Source: Brachycybe producta (Eukaryota > Arthropoda > Diplopoda > Playtdesmida > Andrognathidae). From it: a stretch of 64,000 bases of DNA. Under the pieces are notes generated by a model, which was not told the DNA's origin, ran no database searches, and saw nothing but the letters and a program-made list of their open reading frames with translations. The DNA lies in assembly GCA_036925085.1 (NCBI GenBank), contig JAUPFP010000097.1, positions 186,001 through 250,000 on the forward strand. Reading direction: 5' to 3'. A program made the position numbers and the translations under genes. Below, one piece after another: positions 33,507-44,261 of this stretch; the stretch's first letter is position 1; every line of letters begins with the position of its first letter.

Positions 33507-34765
33507 CCCGCAGCTTACACCACCACTTTAGTCTCAACCCTGATTTGTAATGCATTATATCATTTTTTACAGCGTATCCTCGTATTTTGAAATAAATTAA
33601 AAAAAAAATGCCCTTCAAGTGTCGGAATCTTTTACGCAAAGGAAAGCATAGAAATGTAGAGAAGACAAATGGTTTTTTTCTCTTATTTTACGAATGTGTG
33701 ACCCAATCTTACTCTAAAATACTGGATTTAAGTTTCATAACGACTCTTTTCCATTTCTTTTTTATTTTCTTTCTACAAATGTAATTGTTATGTTAGGCCA
33801 AACTAGTAATTGATACTAATGAACTAGAGAAGAAATTCATTGTTAAAATATGAAGTTACAACAACAACAAAAGTAGTGCAATGCAAAAGTCCTATCTTAC
33901 GTTTAATTTTGTATTTGATTTATAGTGATATTATTGTCATATCGAGTGAGAAAAAAATATTTCTCAATTACAAATTTAAAATCTTAATGAAAGGAAACTT
34001 TTTCTTTTGCAAATTAGCTTCAAGGCAAAAAAAAATTCTTTATTATATTTCATTTATTTGTAGAAATATGAGACAAAAATTTGGCTTTCAAAGAAATTAT
34101 ACATGTTCGTATGTTTTATATTCATTGAAATAATAGTATTATTATTAAATTAATGTTTTAAAGTTGCCTTGTGGTGCTTTGAGAAGAAATGAATTTGTCT
34201 GAATAAATAATAATAAAGAATTCAGAAGAAGCATTTTAAAATCGGATTTTTACTTTTCATTTCAATTTGAGAGAAAAAAATCCTGCGTTTATACCAGTCT
34301 TGATGGCTTCTGGCTTTTGATGGTTTTGTTCCTTCGTCTTCTTCTATCTTTCTAACACGGTTGGTTGCATTTCAAATTATTGATCGCTGTTGATCAATTT
34401 AGCATATACCGTAATTATTATTGATATATTCTACAGTTTCGAATTACAAATTTCAATTTCAATATTTTTAGACCTTTGTTGCTTTTTAGAGCAACAAAAA
34501 CAAGTCTTATTGGTTTGAAGGAAAAACAGACGACAATTTTTATGGATGTCGGGATGTGTGCGGGCTGGGATGATGGATGCCAAAGGGTTCTATTCGTTAT
34601 TTCTCCATAATGAGAGATTAAGATAGATCTGAACGACATTTTAGCATATTAATCATTGTTTAGTAACTTGAATGTGTTTGTAAAATTGACTAATTAATTA
34701 TGATTAATATTTGATCAAATGTGGAATTTTTTGCCTGGGCGATATTGTTTGTGAACGAAAACACG
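33507..34765. other. Non-coding stretch, no gene seen
   Basis: AT-rich. The open frame at 33840-34133 is low complexity. No repeat family is identified. Confidence 0.5.
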
Positions 34766-34846
34766 TTGAATCCTAAATTTTCTCGAATCCGAATCCTAAA
34801 AGGTTCTCAAATCCTTCATATTCCAGGATTCGAATGTCCCATCCCT
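34766..34846 (+). mobile_element. Family A fragment (both ends joined, interior lost)
   Basis: AATCCTAAATTTTCTCGAAT, CCGAATCCTAAAAGG at the left passes directly into CAGGATTCGAATGTCCCATC, CCTAG at the right. The left and right ends of family A are fused with almost no interior. The terminal TAGAGATGGGA on the left is missing or mutated. Confidence 0.65.
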
Positions 34847-34876
34847 AGTAATAAAATAGTTTTTAACTGTTTTTAC

Positions 34877-35042
34877 CAGAGATGGAACGAATCCTAAATT
34901 TTCTCGAATTCGAATCCTAAAAGGTTCTCGAATCCTTCATATAAGAATCCTCCATTATTCGTCAGAAAAATACAAATAAATAAAATAATATTAAATATTA
35001 AATTATTAATAATAAAAAAATGTGCCACTCATGGTCACAAAG
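34877..35042 (+). mobile_element. Family A fragment, right end missing
   Basis: CAGAGATGGAACGAATCC is the left terminus. It is followed by CTTCATATAAGAATCC, the ATAAATAAAATAATATTAAA tract and GTGCCACTCATGGTCAC, collinear with 55968-56140. Homology ends at about 35042, where CCCATGGGCC-palindrome sequence begins. Confidence 0.7.
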
Positions 35043-36154
35043 CCCACCAGGCCCATGGGCCTTTAACATGAAAATGCCAGCCCAAGCTGGGCTTTTGCAA
35101 AAGTCCACCGGCCCATGGGCTTTATGTAGGTCTCTAGTGCAAACCATCCCTTATTGTCATTTTTTTATTTTTTTTTAAGACTTTTAAAGGTGTAAAAACG
35201 AATTTGTCCTTAAAATTGAGCAAAATCTTATGCTCCACAAAATTCTAGTATTTTCTCTCATCTTTGAATGGACAAAAAAATGTATGTGTTTAAGTAATGA
35301 TTACGAGAGAATGGAAAATTGCCCGGTTCTCATTTTGAGATCGTTTGGTTTCTTCTACTTGTGCAACATTGTTTCTATTCAAACTCAATGCGTCTGTAAA
35401 CATTTTTTTTTGAAAATATGTCTACGAGTTCCAGATAGATGCATATGAGTGATACATTTCTACTGCAACAGGTTGCAGCCATGAATAAATAATGAACATA
35501 TTTTAGTGAGGACTTTTAAGAGGACGAAGAATATTTTTATTCTTTTATCTATATGCGCTACGCACTGACTGCGTTTTTCCTTTTTGCGCATTTGTTTCTG
35601 CAAAAACAAACAAGATTTTTTTGCTTTTGAAGCTGGAGATAGCAACATGAGTTCAGCAACATTTTAATTGCTTTTGCAATATTTCTCAGTCTGAAAAAAA
35701 AAATTTGTTTGGCAAGGGTCATGCTTGCAGTTGCAGATTCACGAGTTTTAATGAAAACTTACTTTTAATTTCTACGGAGCTCTGGCCTTTCTTTATTCAG
35801 ACAATTGAGTGCATTAGGGAAATGTTCTATAATAAATTTTGCATTAGAATTTCAATTTATAATATGGTCTATTATGCTAGTATAGTGCCATTGCTGTAGG
35901 TTTTTTTTTGTTCGCATAGAATTGTATATTTATTTAAAAGTACTTTTTAATGAATTCAACTATACGTCCATTTTTATTGTATGACATTTTTTTTCCTGCT
36001 GTATATGAGTGTGGTGTAAGTCAATGTTAACTCATTTTGCATAATATAAGGAAAAATGAAATAGCTTAACACCGAAACCTATGAGGAGATACTCTGCAGA
36101 AGTGCTGTGTAACTAATGACTTAATGCGCTGTCAAACTAAGAAGGTAGTAGATG
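35043..36154. other. Non-coding stretch; small GGCCCATGGGCC palindromes at start
   Basis: Two GGCCCATGGGC(C/T) palindromes near 35058 and 35110 flank a CCAGCCCAAGCTGGG hairpin. Afterwards the sequence is AT-rich. Short open frames at 35230-35899 lack motifs. Confidence 0.45.
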
Positions 36155-36352
36155 ATACATGTATATGTTACTGTGAATCTGCAGAATCAGTCAGTCTGCA
36201 GATTGCCTAGCCAATCAGTAAAACAACCAACCTGCTAGTGAATCTGCAAAATTCGACACCTAAAATGTATTGACTTTTTCAGATTTGCTAGCAGGTTGGG
36301 GGTTTTGCAGATTGCTTGATTCCGCATATTGACAGTAACATATACATGTACT
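36155..36352. mobile_element. 198-bp foldback element (TGTATATGTTACTGTGAATC ends)
   Basis: ACATGTATATGTTACTGTGA, ATCTGCAGAATCA at the left pairs with TGATTCCGCATATTGACAGT, AACATATACATGT at the right. The interior has inner arms (CCAACCTGCTAG / CTAGCAGGTTGG) and repeated AATCTGCA(A/G)A words. Related GTGAATCTGCAAAA sequence occurs near 46519. The superfamily is not known. Confidence 0.65.
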
Positions 36353-36896
36353 GTATATAAGGATGTGGGGAAAAGTGAAGTAAGTCTGATTTATTTATTT
36401 TGATGACTTGCACCATTGTCATTCTAGGGAGCTCATATTATGTCTGTATGTGTATCGATTTTGTAAATAAGATGAAATACTGACTAATGTACTTTTTTTT
36501 ATATATTTTTCTTTTTTCTTTAGGTGAGTCTAAAAATTTTTGATGTTCTCTCATTCTATCACTATTTTGTAAGTTGAGTTGGCGTTTTTTTTTTTGAAGT
36601 GTTGTTGAATTCGGAAAATGCAAAAGCTTCTTGTGAGTATTAAGCACTTGTTTTTTGTCTATTCTATTGTCTGGCTTCAGATTACGTTTTTTTTTCTCTT
36701 TGTATAGATTTTTTTAAAATGTGATCTTAATTCTGACTTGTAGTGAATTTTGTGTACATGTTTTATTGAAACTCCACTTTAGAAAATTTAGTCAATTATA
36801 TTATGAATGAAGCCATTTTGATTGTATGATTGTATCCAGACGACTAGATGGTGCCACTGTATATACTGTGCACCGTATGAGGCTCTGGTTACAAAC
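36353..36896. other. Non-coding stretch, no gene seen
   Basis: T-rich tracts resembling polypyrimidine tracts with AGGT (near 36520) occur, but without a flanking coding frame I do not call a splice site. Confidence 0.45.
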
Positions 36897-36900
36897 TTAA

Positions 36901-37733
36901 GAGCCTACAGTGAAAAAAAACTTACAAAAATCTTCGCATGTAGGCGCTTCTGTAGCTGTGACGTCAACATGTGGCAAAAAAATCAATTTTGATACACTTT
37001 TGTCCGCCATTTTCTCTCTTTCGATGGATAAAAGTGGGTATATTTTAATAACGACTCTTTTTTGGGTAAATATGCACTACTGAAAAAAGGAAGAGCAACT
37101 TTTGATCTACAATGGTGAGTCATTTGAGTCGTATACAACTAGTGGTCAAATTTTAGGGTATCATGAAACTTATGGTTAGTGGGAAATTTAGATCCTATAA
37201 AATGTATAAACGGAGGAGCGTTTGTCGCCTATGGGATTTAACATGAGCTAAAAAAATACGAGATTTTAAAATGAAATTAAAAATAGAAAAACTAATTATA
37301 AACTTGTACCAACGTATCACTAGATGAGCAATATTGTTATGTACATATTGCAATTTGAATTTTGAAAATCACAGTTTTTGTTGCAGAAAACAAAACATTT
37401 GTGTGAACCATGTATTTTTAAATAGGAATTTAACATGGGCTAAAAATACGAGATTTTAAGCGAAATTAAAAATAGAAAAACTAATTATAAATTTGTACCA
37501 ACGTATCACTAGATGAGCAATATTGTTATGTACATATTGCAATTTGAATTTTGAAAATAACAATTTTCGTTGCAGAAAACAAAACATTTGCCTGAACCAA
37601 GTATTTTTTAAAATAGGAATTTCTCTTTCTCATTGGTTTCAATGGCTTAGCTGTGGGGCGCCACTAAACGGCGAAAAGTGGAACTATAATTGTCATCTGC
37701 TAATATTCAAAATGGCGTCACACATATAGGCTC
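36901..37733 (+). mobile_element. Family F-like TTAA element, copy 3 (divergent subfamily)
   Basis: The ends GAGCCTACAGTG and CACATATAGGCTC sit between TTAA at 36897-36900 and 37734-37737. The interior has two tandem units of about 190 bp containing ACGAGATTTTAA, AACTAATTATAAA.TTGTACC, AACGTATCACTAGATGAGCA and TTGCAGAAAACAAAACATTT. The CCTATGGGATTTAACATG motif is shared with copies 1 and 2, but the tandem unit is otherwise different. No transposase. Confidence 0.75.
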
Positions 37734-37758
37734 TTAAGAAAGAATTCCACGCATCCAA

Positions 37759-37940
37759 CAGGCAAGTGTGCTCAACACAATAGTCGTTTTCCTCGCCCTT
37801 GTATGAGCGTCAGACCAAATATCAACCAATTAGAAATTGAAAAGGGCATGTGACATCAGACCAAATAAACCAATTAGAAGTTGCCGTTCCTCATAAAAGG
37901 ACGGGGGCAAACGACTGTATTGTGCTGAGCATCTTGCCTG
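37759..37940. mobile_element. Family C palindromic MITE, copy 5
   Basis: CAGGCAAG at the left and CTTGCCTG at the right. The arms GTGCTCAACACAATAGTCGT pair with ACGACTGTATTGTGCTGAGC. The centre has GACCAAATATCAACCAATTA and a mutated GTGACATCAGACC. Its centre is closest to copy 2. No clear TSD. Confidence 0.78.
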
Positions 37941-40077
37941 TCGCGCGCGCACACACGCCTAATAAAATCTCGAAGAATTTCACTTTTTAAGGCATTTAGC
38001 AGAAACGCCATTTTAATTTCAGTTCAATGCACCAGGAGATAATTTGATTTTTTGCATTTCGAATTCTAATTTCTATTGGTTTTTATGTATGTCGGATTCT
38101 TCCCTTACGTCTTAAGTTAGGCACAAACGACAAACCACGGAATAGTGACTGAATGGAGCCTAATTCATTGATAAAAAACCTCAATTAATTGTTAATACTT
38201 ACCAGCGAAATTATAAATTATTATTAACCCACCTTTTATAATGGAAAATTAGCAATGAAATATTTGAATCTAAAATAAAGTTATGGCGTTGCAGCAATTG
38301 TTAAATAGTTTTATGCCTGGGACACATTATATGGCGTCGAATGCCTTCCAACGTTGGACGAATGGCCGAGTGTTGCATGCTGAGCATCCAACGTTCGACA
38401 TTGGGAGTTTATTGAAAGGCATTCGGGCAGGTGTCGGTTTCCTTGTCCCGTGTCAAGGGGCCCTCCGACATTGGAATATGTTCACTCCACCATGCGTGAC
38501 TTGACCGCACATATGCTAACCGGTTTATCAATTGCGAACATATACAAATACTGGAGACAGATATGAGTACCACGTTGGACACAAAGTGTGTCCCATGCTT
38601 TATACTGTATGGTTTTTACATTCGCGAAAATCGCCATCAATCTACCAGAGAGGTACAGTCGTAGCGGCTGCGGATGCTTTTACTCCTGTTGTAAGCGTTA
38701 AAACGGAATATACTACAAATTATCGATGTTAATTTTGTTTTCTTAATCATGAAATACCTGTTATATTTTAATTGAGACGTTAATGACACGATACATGTCT
38801 TTAACGATGCAAGCGCCAGCCATGGCGCTTATTGGCTCTTAATATTTTCGTTTCCTGCAATAAATGTATTGAGCTGTTCTTCTTCTGAGATAGTATTTAT
38901 ATGTAGATTTTGCACTTGATGGAGAGAAGAAAATGGAGAATGACGATGAATTTAACTTTAAAAGTTGATGGTTTGCAATTTAAATTTACTGCATTTTGTC
39001 ATCCACTAGATGGATTTTTCTTGTATCTTATCCTTTTTTTTTAACGTTTTGTGGTGATTCTGATAGGAATTGAATGATTTCAGCTGATTCATTTCACGTA
39101 TGGTAAGCATGTTTAGTTTGTCGCATGTGTCTTGTTACAATACATGCGCACAAAAGTGCACAGAATAAATCTTATGGTAAAGATTTCTTCGTTTTTTCTT
39201 TTCGCTTTTATCTATTTTTTTTATATCTCGCGTCTGATTTGGTGTTGCTGTTGCCCTATTTGTTTATATGAAGTCGTGGAAGTCTAAATAACAAAAGTTT
39301 CGTGCTCGATTGCGCACATTGATGAGTGGAGTTTTCAAACGTTTCCAACGGAATCTTCGTTTTTTTTTTCTTCTGAGCTTGGATAAACCAAGCCAGCTAT
39401 TCAATTACGTATTATATGGTAGAAAAAAAATCAACTATCCACAGAAATGGACTGGTTGCCATGCTGCTAATTTATAGCCTCTGTGTTCAAGTGCCTTTCA
39501 GGTGTGTCAAAATCCAAATAGCACAACCCGACAGTTTGTTAATTTCACCTGGCAACAGAAATTCTTCCTTAGACCATGCAAATTTAATTCATTCGGTGTT
39601 TGGTCACCTATCGATGGTCTTGGTGCCTGCACACAGAGGCTAGTAGTAGCACAAATTAGCACACATCTCGTTATTGCAGGATTTTCGCTATTGGAATTCT
39701 GCCATTGGAATGTTTTGTTGCTGATACCAAGCTTTTTCCTTATTGGTTTTCTAAATGGTATTTATTTATTTAGGTTTTCATTAATCTGTTAATTGTATTT
39801 TCTCCAAATACAACCAAATAGATGTTCTTTCAGTATCGGAAAAGAAAAGTAATATCAACAAAGAAAATGTTGGTAATACCACTAAAGTATTTACCAAAGG
39901 TTCTTGTTGGCTTTTTGTATTATCGAGATTGGTATTTGGAAGTTCGGAGGAGAGTGTTTTTTTATACCTGTAAATGATTCATCTTATTTTTCTTTTCAAA
40001 TGTTTTATTATAAATTCTTTACTAGACTTGAAAATTGGTATCTGTTCTCTTTAATTTTTTTCTTTTTCACTTGTTAG
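37941..40077. other. Non-coding stretch with a possible small foldback
   Basis: At about 38320-38470, AATGCCTTCCAACGTTGGAC and GCATCCAACGTTCGAC, AAAGGCATTCG form partial inverted repeats that may be a MITE; the ends are not defined. Open frames at 38283-38504 and 39416-39792 lack recognisable motifs. No gene is supported. Confidence 0.4.
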
Positions 40078-40510
40078 GGCCTTGGGCACACGCAAGCGAC
40101 TTTTGAACGACTTTTAGGCAACAAAATGATGTCGAAGATCACTGAGCTGTCGTCGCAATGTATTTTTTTTTAAGGAAAGACATCAACCTTGGCACACGGG
40201 AGATTTTTAAAATACTTTCTAACTTCTATCTCTGGAAGTTGTTCGATCCTCGCAACCGCCAACGTCTTTTTTACGTTTTTTTTTTGCTTTTCACCTTTTC
40301 ACCTTAAAAACACCGCAAAGTTTTGAAAGTGTTCTGTTTTGACGACAATTCGGCTACCTTTTGTCGCCGAAAAATGTTTTTAGAAGTCGCGGATGTTGGT
40401 GTCTTTCCTTGGAAAATACATTACGACGATAGCCTAGCCTACTCCTTCGGATTCATTTTGTTGCCTTATAAAAGTCTTTCAAACGTCGCGTGTGTGCGCC
40501 AATTAAGGCA
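40078..40510. mobile_element. 433-bp TIR element (GGCCTTGGGCACACGCAAGC end)
   Basis: The left end GGCCTTGGGCACACGCAAGC, GACTTTTGAACGACTTTTAG, GCAACAAAATG pairs with the reverse complement of the right end (CATTTTGTTGCCTTATAAAA, GTCTTTCAAACGTCGCGTGT, GTGCGCCAATTAAGGCA). Arms are about 60 bp with small gaps. TSD not resolved. No coding potential beyond short frames produced by the arms. Confidence 0.65.
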
Positions 40511-40607
40511 CAGGTGACACAGACAGAAAAAAATCACTGAAAATGCGACAGAGGCTTGAATTTGGTTCATTTAATTCTGTTCTGTTTACTTGATATATAA
40601 TGGGAAG

Positions 40608-41010
40608 TAAAGCTGTACCGATCACACTTTTTTTTACCGAATTGATCACACATAAAAAAATTGGCATGCCGATCGATTTAACCGAGCCGATCTTCACTAC
40701 CGATTTTGGCTGCTTGCGTCGGCCAAGAGAGAAGCGGTTCACACAAGAACGTATGGAAAAAGAGTTAAATTACAATTTTCGAGTTTACAAACCAATGGCA
40801 AGACAACAATTTCATTTTAAATATGAATTAGTGTTAAAGTTGGAAATAAATTGATTGACCCTCCACCGCTGCCGTTTTATCTGGGAGCAGACCTAATTGT
40901 TGAGTGCGGAAATCAGAAATAGGTTAACATTTGTTTGCCGATCCGATTTTTGCCGAACAGCAGTAAATCGGCAAAAATCGGTTCGACAAAATCGGTTCGG
41001 TACAGCCTTA
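40608..41010. mobile_element. 403-bp hAT-type MITE (TAAAGCTGTACCGA ends)
   Basis: The ends are TAAAGCTGTACCGATC and the reverse of GGTTCGGTACAGCCTTA. Flanks ATGGGAAG (40600-40607) and ATAGAAAG (41011-41018) agree at six of eight positions and both fit nTnnnnAn. The interior is rich in CCGAT and ATCGG words (GATCGATTTAACCGAGCCGA, AAATCGGCAAAAATCGG). Open frames within it are translations of these words. Confidence 0.65.
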
Positions 41011-41018
41011 ATAGAAAG

Positions 41019-41644
41019 TGTAAGCAGGAAAAAAACTGATATTGTTTCAGCTTTTTCTATTCCGCCGTGCGGAATTTGATTTCATTAAGCGAGGCGTCTT
41101 TCTTGGAGTATTTTCTTGTTACGTGTGAAGATGTGTTGAATGCGATTTCTATTTCTGTTTTCTGCCTTATTTTTTTCTTCTTGCATGTGGAACCCAGGCT
41201 TTAGTTTTGCACCGTTTTTACTGGCGTAGAAAAGGGATATATTAAAATTGAAAATGTGAAAAACATCTGTATATATATCTGTATATTCGTATAATAGTTT
41301 GCTTCTATCTAATCTCAAAGAATGAATGAACTGCTTGATATATTGATGTTAATCGTTCAATGAAGTTATCTCCAGGAAACTGTGTGGTTGTTAATATCTG
41401 AAGGATGTTTCTACGCTTTAATCGAGCTTCAAAAAGATTGAAATAAGGTTTTAGTTGCATAAACTTTATGATCTTTAATGAAAAATAGTACGAAACACCC
41501 ACGGCTCTGTTTGAATTAAAAAACACGTTTTACAAAAATATAATTTCTGATTTATTTTAATGAATATCATTGAATTGATAGTCAAATTCTATTGATTTTG
41601 AAATTTACGATATTTTTCATAACATTTTTTAAAATATGAATACT
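41019..41644. other. Non-coding stretch, no gene seen
   Basis: AT-rich, with no recognisable repeat or gene. Confidence 0.5.
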
Positions 41645-41652
41645 TATTTAAC

Positions 41653-42198
41653 GGGGCGACTGAATAAGCGCCAAATTGAACAAACGCCAAACTGAATAAG
41701 CGCCAAATGGAACAAACGCCAAACTGAATAACCGCCAAATTTTTGGCTTTTATTCAGTTTCGCGTTTGTTCCATTTGGCGCTTATTCAGTTTGGCGTTTG
41801 TTCCATTTGGCGCTTATTCAGTTTGGCGTTTGTTCCATTTGGCGTTTATTCAGTTTGGCAGTTATTCAGGTTTTTTGTAAATTCTGATGGTCCAAATATT
41901 GTGAGCTTTTATAGACGTCAGTCAGACTGTGAAGATTTACAGCAAACCTAACCTAACCAATCCTAACCTAACCTAACCTAACCAATCCTAACCTAACCTA
42001 ACCTAACCAATCCTAACCTAACCTAACCAATCCAAACCTAACCTAACAATGTGTTTATCACATTTTGGTGGTTATTCAGTTTGGCGCTTGTTCCATTTGG
42101 CGCTTATTCAGTTTGGCGTTTGTTCCATTTGGCGTTTATTCAGTTTGGCGTTAGTTCAGATTGGCGTTTGTTCAATTTGGCGCTTGATCAGCGCCACC
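41653..42198 (+). mobile_element. Family B word-array element, intact copy with perfect TSD
   Basis: The 546-bp element starts GGGGCGACTGAATAAGCGCC and ends GGCGCTTGATCAGCGCCACC. The perfect 8-bp duplication TATTTAAC lies at 41645-41652 and 42199-42206. Layout from left: 16-bp words AATAAGCGCCAAATTG / AACAAACGCCAAACTG in forward orientation (about 85 bp), then an abrupt switch at CCGCCAAATTTTTGGC to the reverse orientation (about 130 bp). Next come a single-copy core (CTGATGGTCCAAATATTGTG to GATTTAC), a CCTAA block, GTGTTTATCACATTTTGG, and reverse-orientation words to the end. The short Phe/Leu-rich open frames are translations of the words. No transposase. 8-bp TSDs occur in hAT, P and Merlin; the GG terminus is unlike typical hAT. 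Confidence 0.9.
41946..42048 (-). repeat. TTAGG-like block (CCTAA on plus strand) in family B
   Basis: CCTAA pentamers interrupted by CCAAT every three or four units, the reverse complement of the block at 1439-1524. A shorter version is at about 51607-51652. Confidence 0.85.
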
Positions 42199-42206
42199 TA
42201 TTTAAC

Positions 42207-43402
42207 GTCGGTTATGAAGTGATACCACGTAAATGACAAAATATAAACTTTACAAGAGAAACAAAAAAAAACGTTTTAATGCAAATTTAAGGTTGTGTTA
42301 CGCAATGTTTTGATAATAAAATTATTTGGACTTTTTTTAAAGCCATATTTAAATGTGATGTTATGTTATTTAACATCGCAAACAATTTTTTTTTCTGAAA
42401 TTTTCGCGAAATCACATTTAAAAAGGATTAGAAAATCGTCTACCAGATGTCTCTACCAGTCAATATCTTTTTAATTCAATTTTTGTTTGTTAAGCGATGT
42501 TTTCAGAAAGATGCACTGATTTATTTCTGATTTTTGTTTTACGCCAAAACCTCAAAAACACCAAAAATGTCTGTAACCTGAGTTAATTAGTTTCTTAACC
42601 AGCGATGATTAACTTTTACTCTTGTACTATATTTTTTTTTGCTATTTTTTTAACCAAATTAGGAGTGGTTTAAAAGTTAAAATACGTTTTTTTTTTAAAT
42701 TAAACTTTGGCTTGAATGTTTTGGATTGTTGAAAAAACGTGATTTTAGTTTTTTTTTTCATGTGGATCTTTGTGAAAAAGTAATTTTAGAAACTAAATTG
42801 CGAGTTAAAGGGTACTCATCGTTTGACAAGTCAATTTAGATTTTAGAAGAAAAGCAAAGTAATTTATTTGATCATTTTCGAAAAGCCATTTATTTTTAGA
42901 GCCTTAACACATGGACTACTTTGAGTTGTCGAGAGTTCGACTGCAAAATGTTGTCGCCAGTTGGTTGGACTGGTTGCAAGGTGTTGCTATAGAAAGAGGC
43001 CTGGAGCTTTTGAACTTTGAACACAGAGCCACTCATCTGCGACTTCACTCGACCACTAAAAAGTGATTCTTTGCCAAGACACTTTTTCTCACACTGTACC
43101 CAATATAATAAACGTATTTCTTTATTCTTCTACTTCCTATTACATTCGTCTCTGCAGTACATAAAATTAAAAGTATTAGGAAGTTTTGTTGCACTAAAAA
43201 TGCTACTAGCCACTTCCATATTTGTGGTAAGTTTTTTTTTTGCAGAGTATCAGATTGAATTTCAGCATTTTCATTTTTAACAGTACTAATTTTTGGTTAC
43301 TTCTACTTTGTAATGAACTAGGACGATTGAATTTGATGCAAATCACTGTATGTTTTGCATTTTTGCAAAGTTAAACTTTTATGTTGTTTCTATAATATAT
43401 AT
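42207..43402. other. Non-coding stretch, no gene seen
   Basis: AT-rich. GAGCCTTAACACATGGACTA near 42899 resembles a transposon terminus, but no partner was found. Confidence 0.45.
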
Positions 43403-44257
43403 TGTAACGAACCACCTTGGTGGGGGATAAAATATACCAAAAGCGGTTGGCTAAGCTGCTTATTTTATCCTGGTTCGGGAGGAAGGGAACAAATTAATCC
43501 CTTTACGATTCCTCACAAGTTCTACCTTGTTGAACTTTTACAGTAAGAATGGATCTTTTAGCTGTCTGCTACTCCTCAGGCTTTTGCCCGTTAAAAGCTG
43601 GTTGATCGTGCTGTTCCTTGGAGTTTCATCTAGAAATGGTGATTCGGGTTTTCACCCGGATTGGCAATTCGAGATGATGGTGTTGTTAGAACTTTCGTTC
43701 TGTCCAATAAGTACAAAAAATAAGACTTTGCAATTTTAAAGCATATCATTTCTTTAATTACAATTATAGCCATTGAGGTCTATCCCAAATTGGGCATAGA
43801 TTCTCTATTTACAGAATGCTTGATCAACATCAAAAACACGGCCTTTTTATACCCAAAAAGAGGATACTGAGAACACTTTCTCAGTATTCTCTGATTGGGC
43901 AAAATCACAAGTAAAAACCCAACTGGCCAATCAATGTGATTGACCAGTGGTCACCAAAATATAGAAAGATGATTCATTCTAATTAAAAATAAACTTACAA
44001 TAGAAAAACACAACCCCATTGACTTAATGCTGCTGCTTATTAGGACGATCTCTAAGTATTAAGGGGTGGGACTGGGAGGAATAGAGACCCAAAAGGTGAC
44101 CCAAGGCAGGAAATTGGTATCATCAGCTGATATAACTGGGTCAAACCTCTGTACGTCAGTACAGAGGGTTGACAAAGTTTCTTGCCAACCCAAAATAAAA
44201 ACAAACGATCCAGAAGAAACTAAGCGAGCCAGGATCGCTCCTGGACTTATTGTTTCA
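43403..44257 (+). mobile_element. Candidate solo LTR (Ty3/gypsy-like)
   Basis: It begins TGTAACGAACC, a common start of Ty3/gypsy-type LTRs, and can be read to end in CA at 44257, with ATAT directly outside both ends. That duplication is weak evidence in an AT-rich setting. The segment is less AT-rich than its surroundings, has a TATA-like CTTTTTATACCC near 43848 and an AATAAA near 43987. No primer-binding site or polypurine tract adjoins it, so it would be a solo LTR. Open frames on both strands at 44059-44332 show no gag or pol motif. Confidence 0.4.
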
Positions 44258-44261
44258 ATAT

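Noticed and set aside
36515..36530. Polypyrimidine tract followed by AGGT as a splice acceptor or donor
   Set aside because: Such tracts are frequent in this T-rich sequence, and no coding frame continues on either side.
41766..42236. Repetitive Phe/Trp/Leu-rich frames (also at 51101-51334 and 1184-1405)
   Set aside because: Translations of the 16-bp family B words; 48 bases of three words give a periodic peptide without being a gene.
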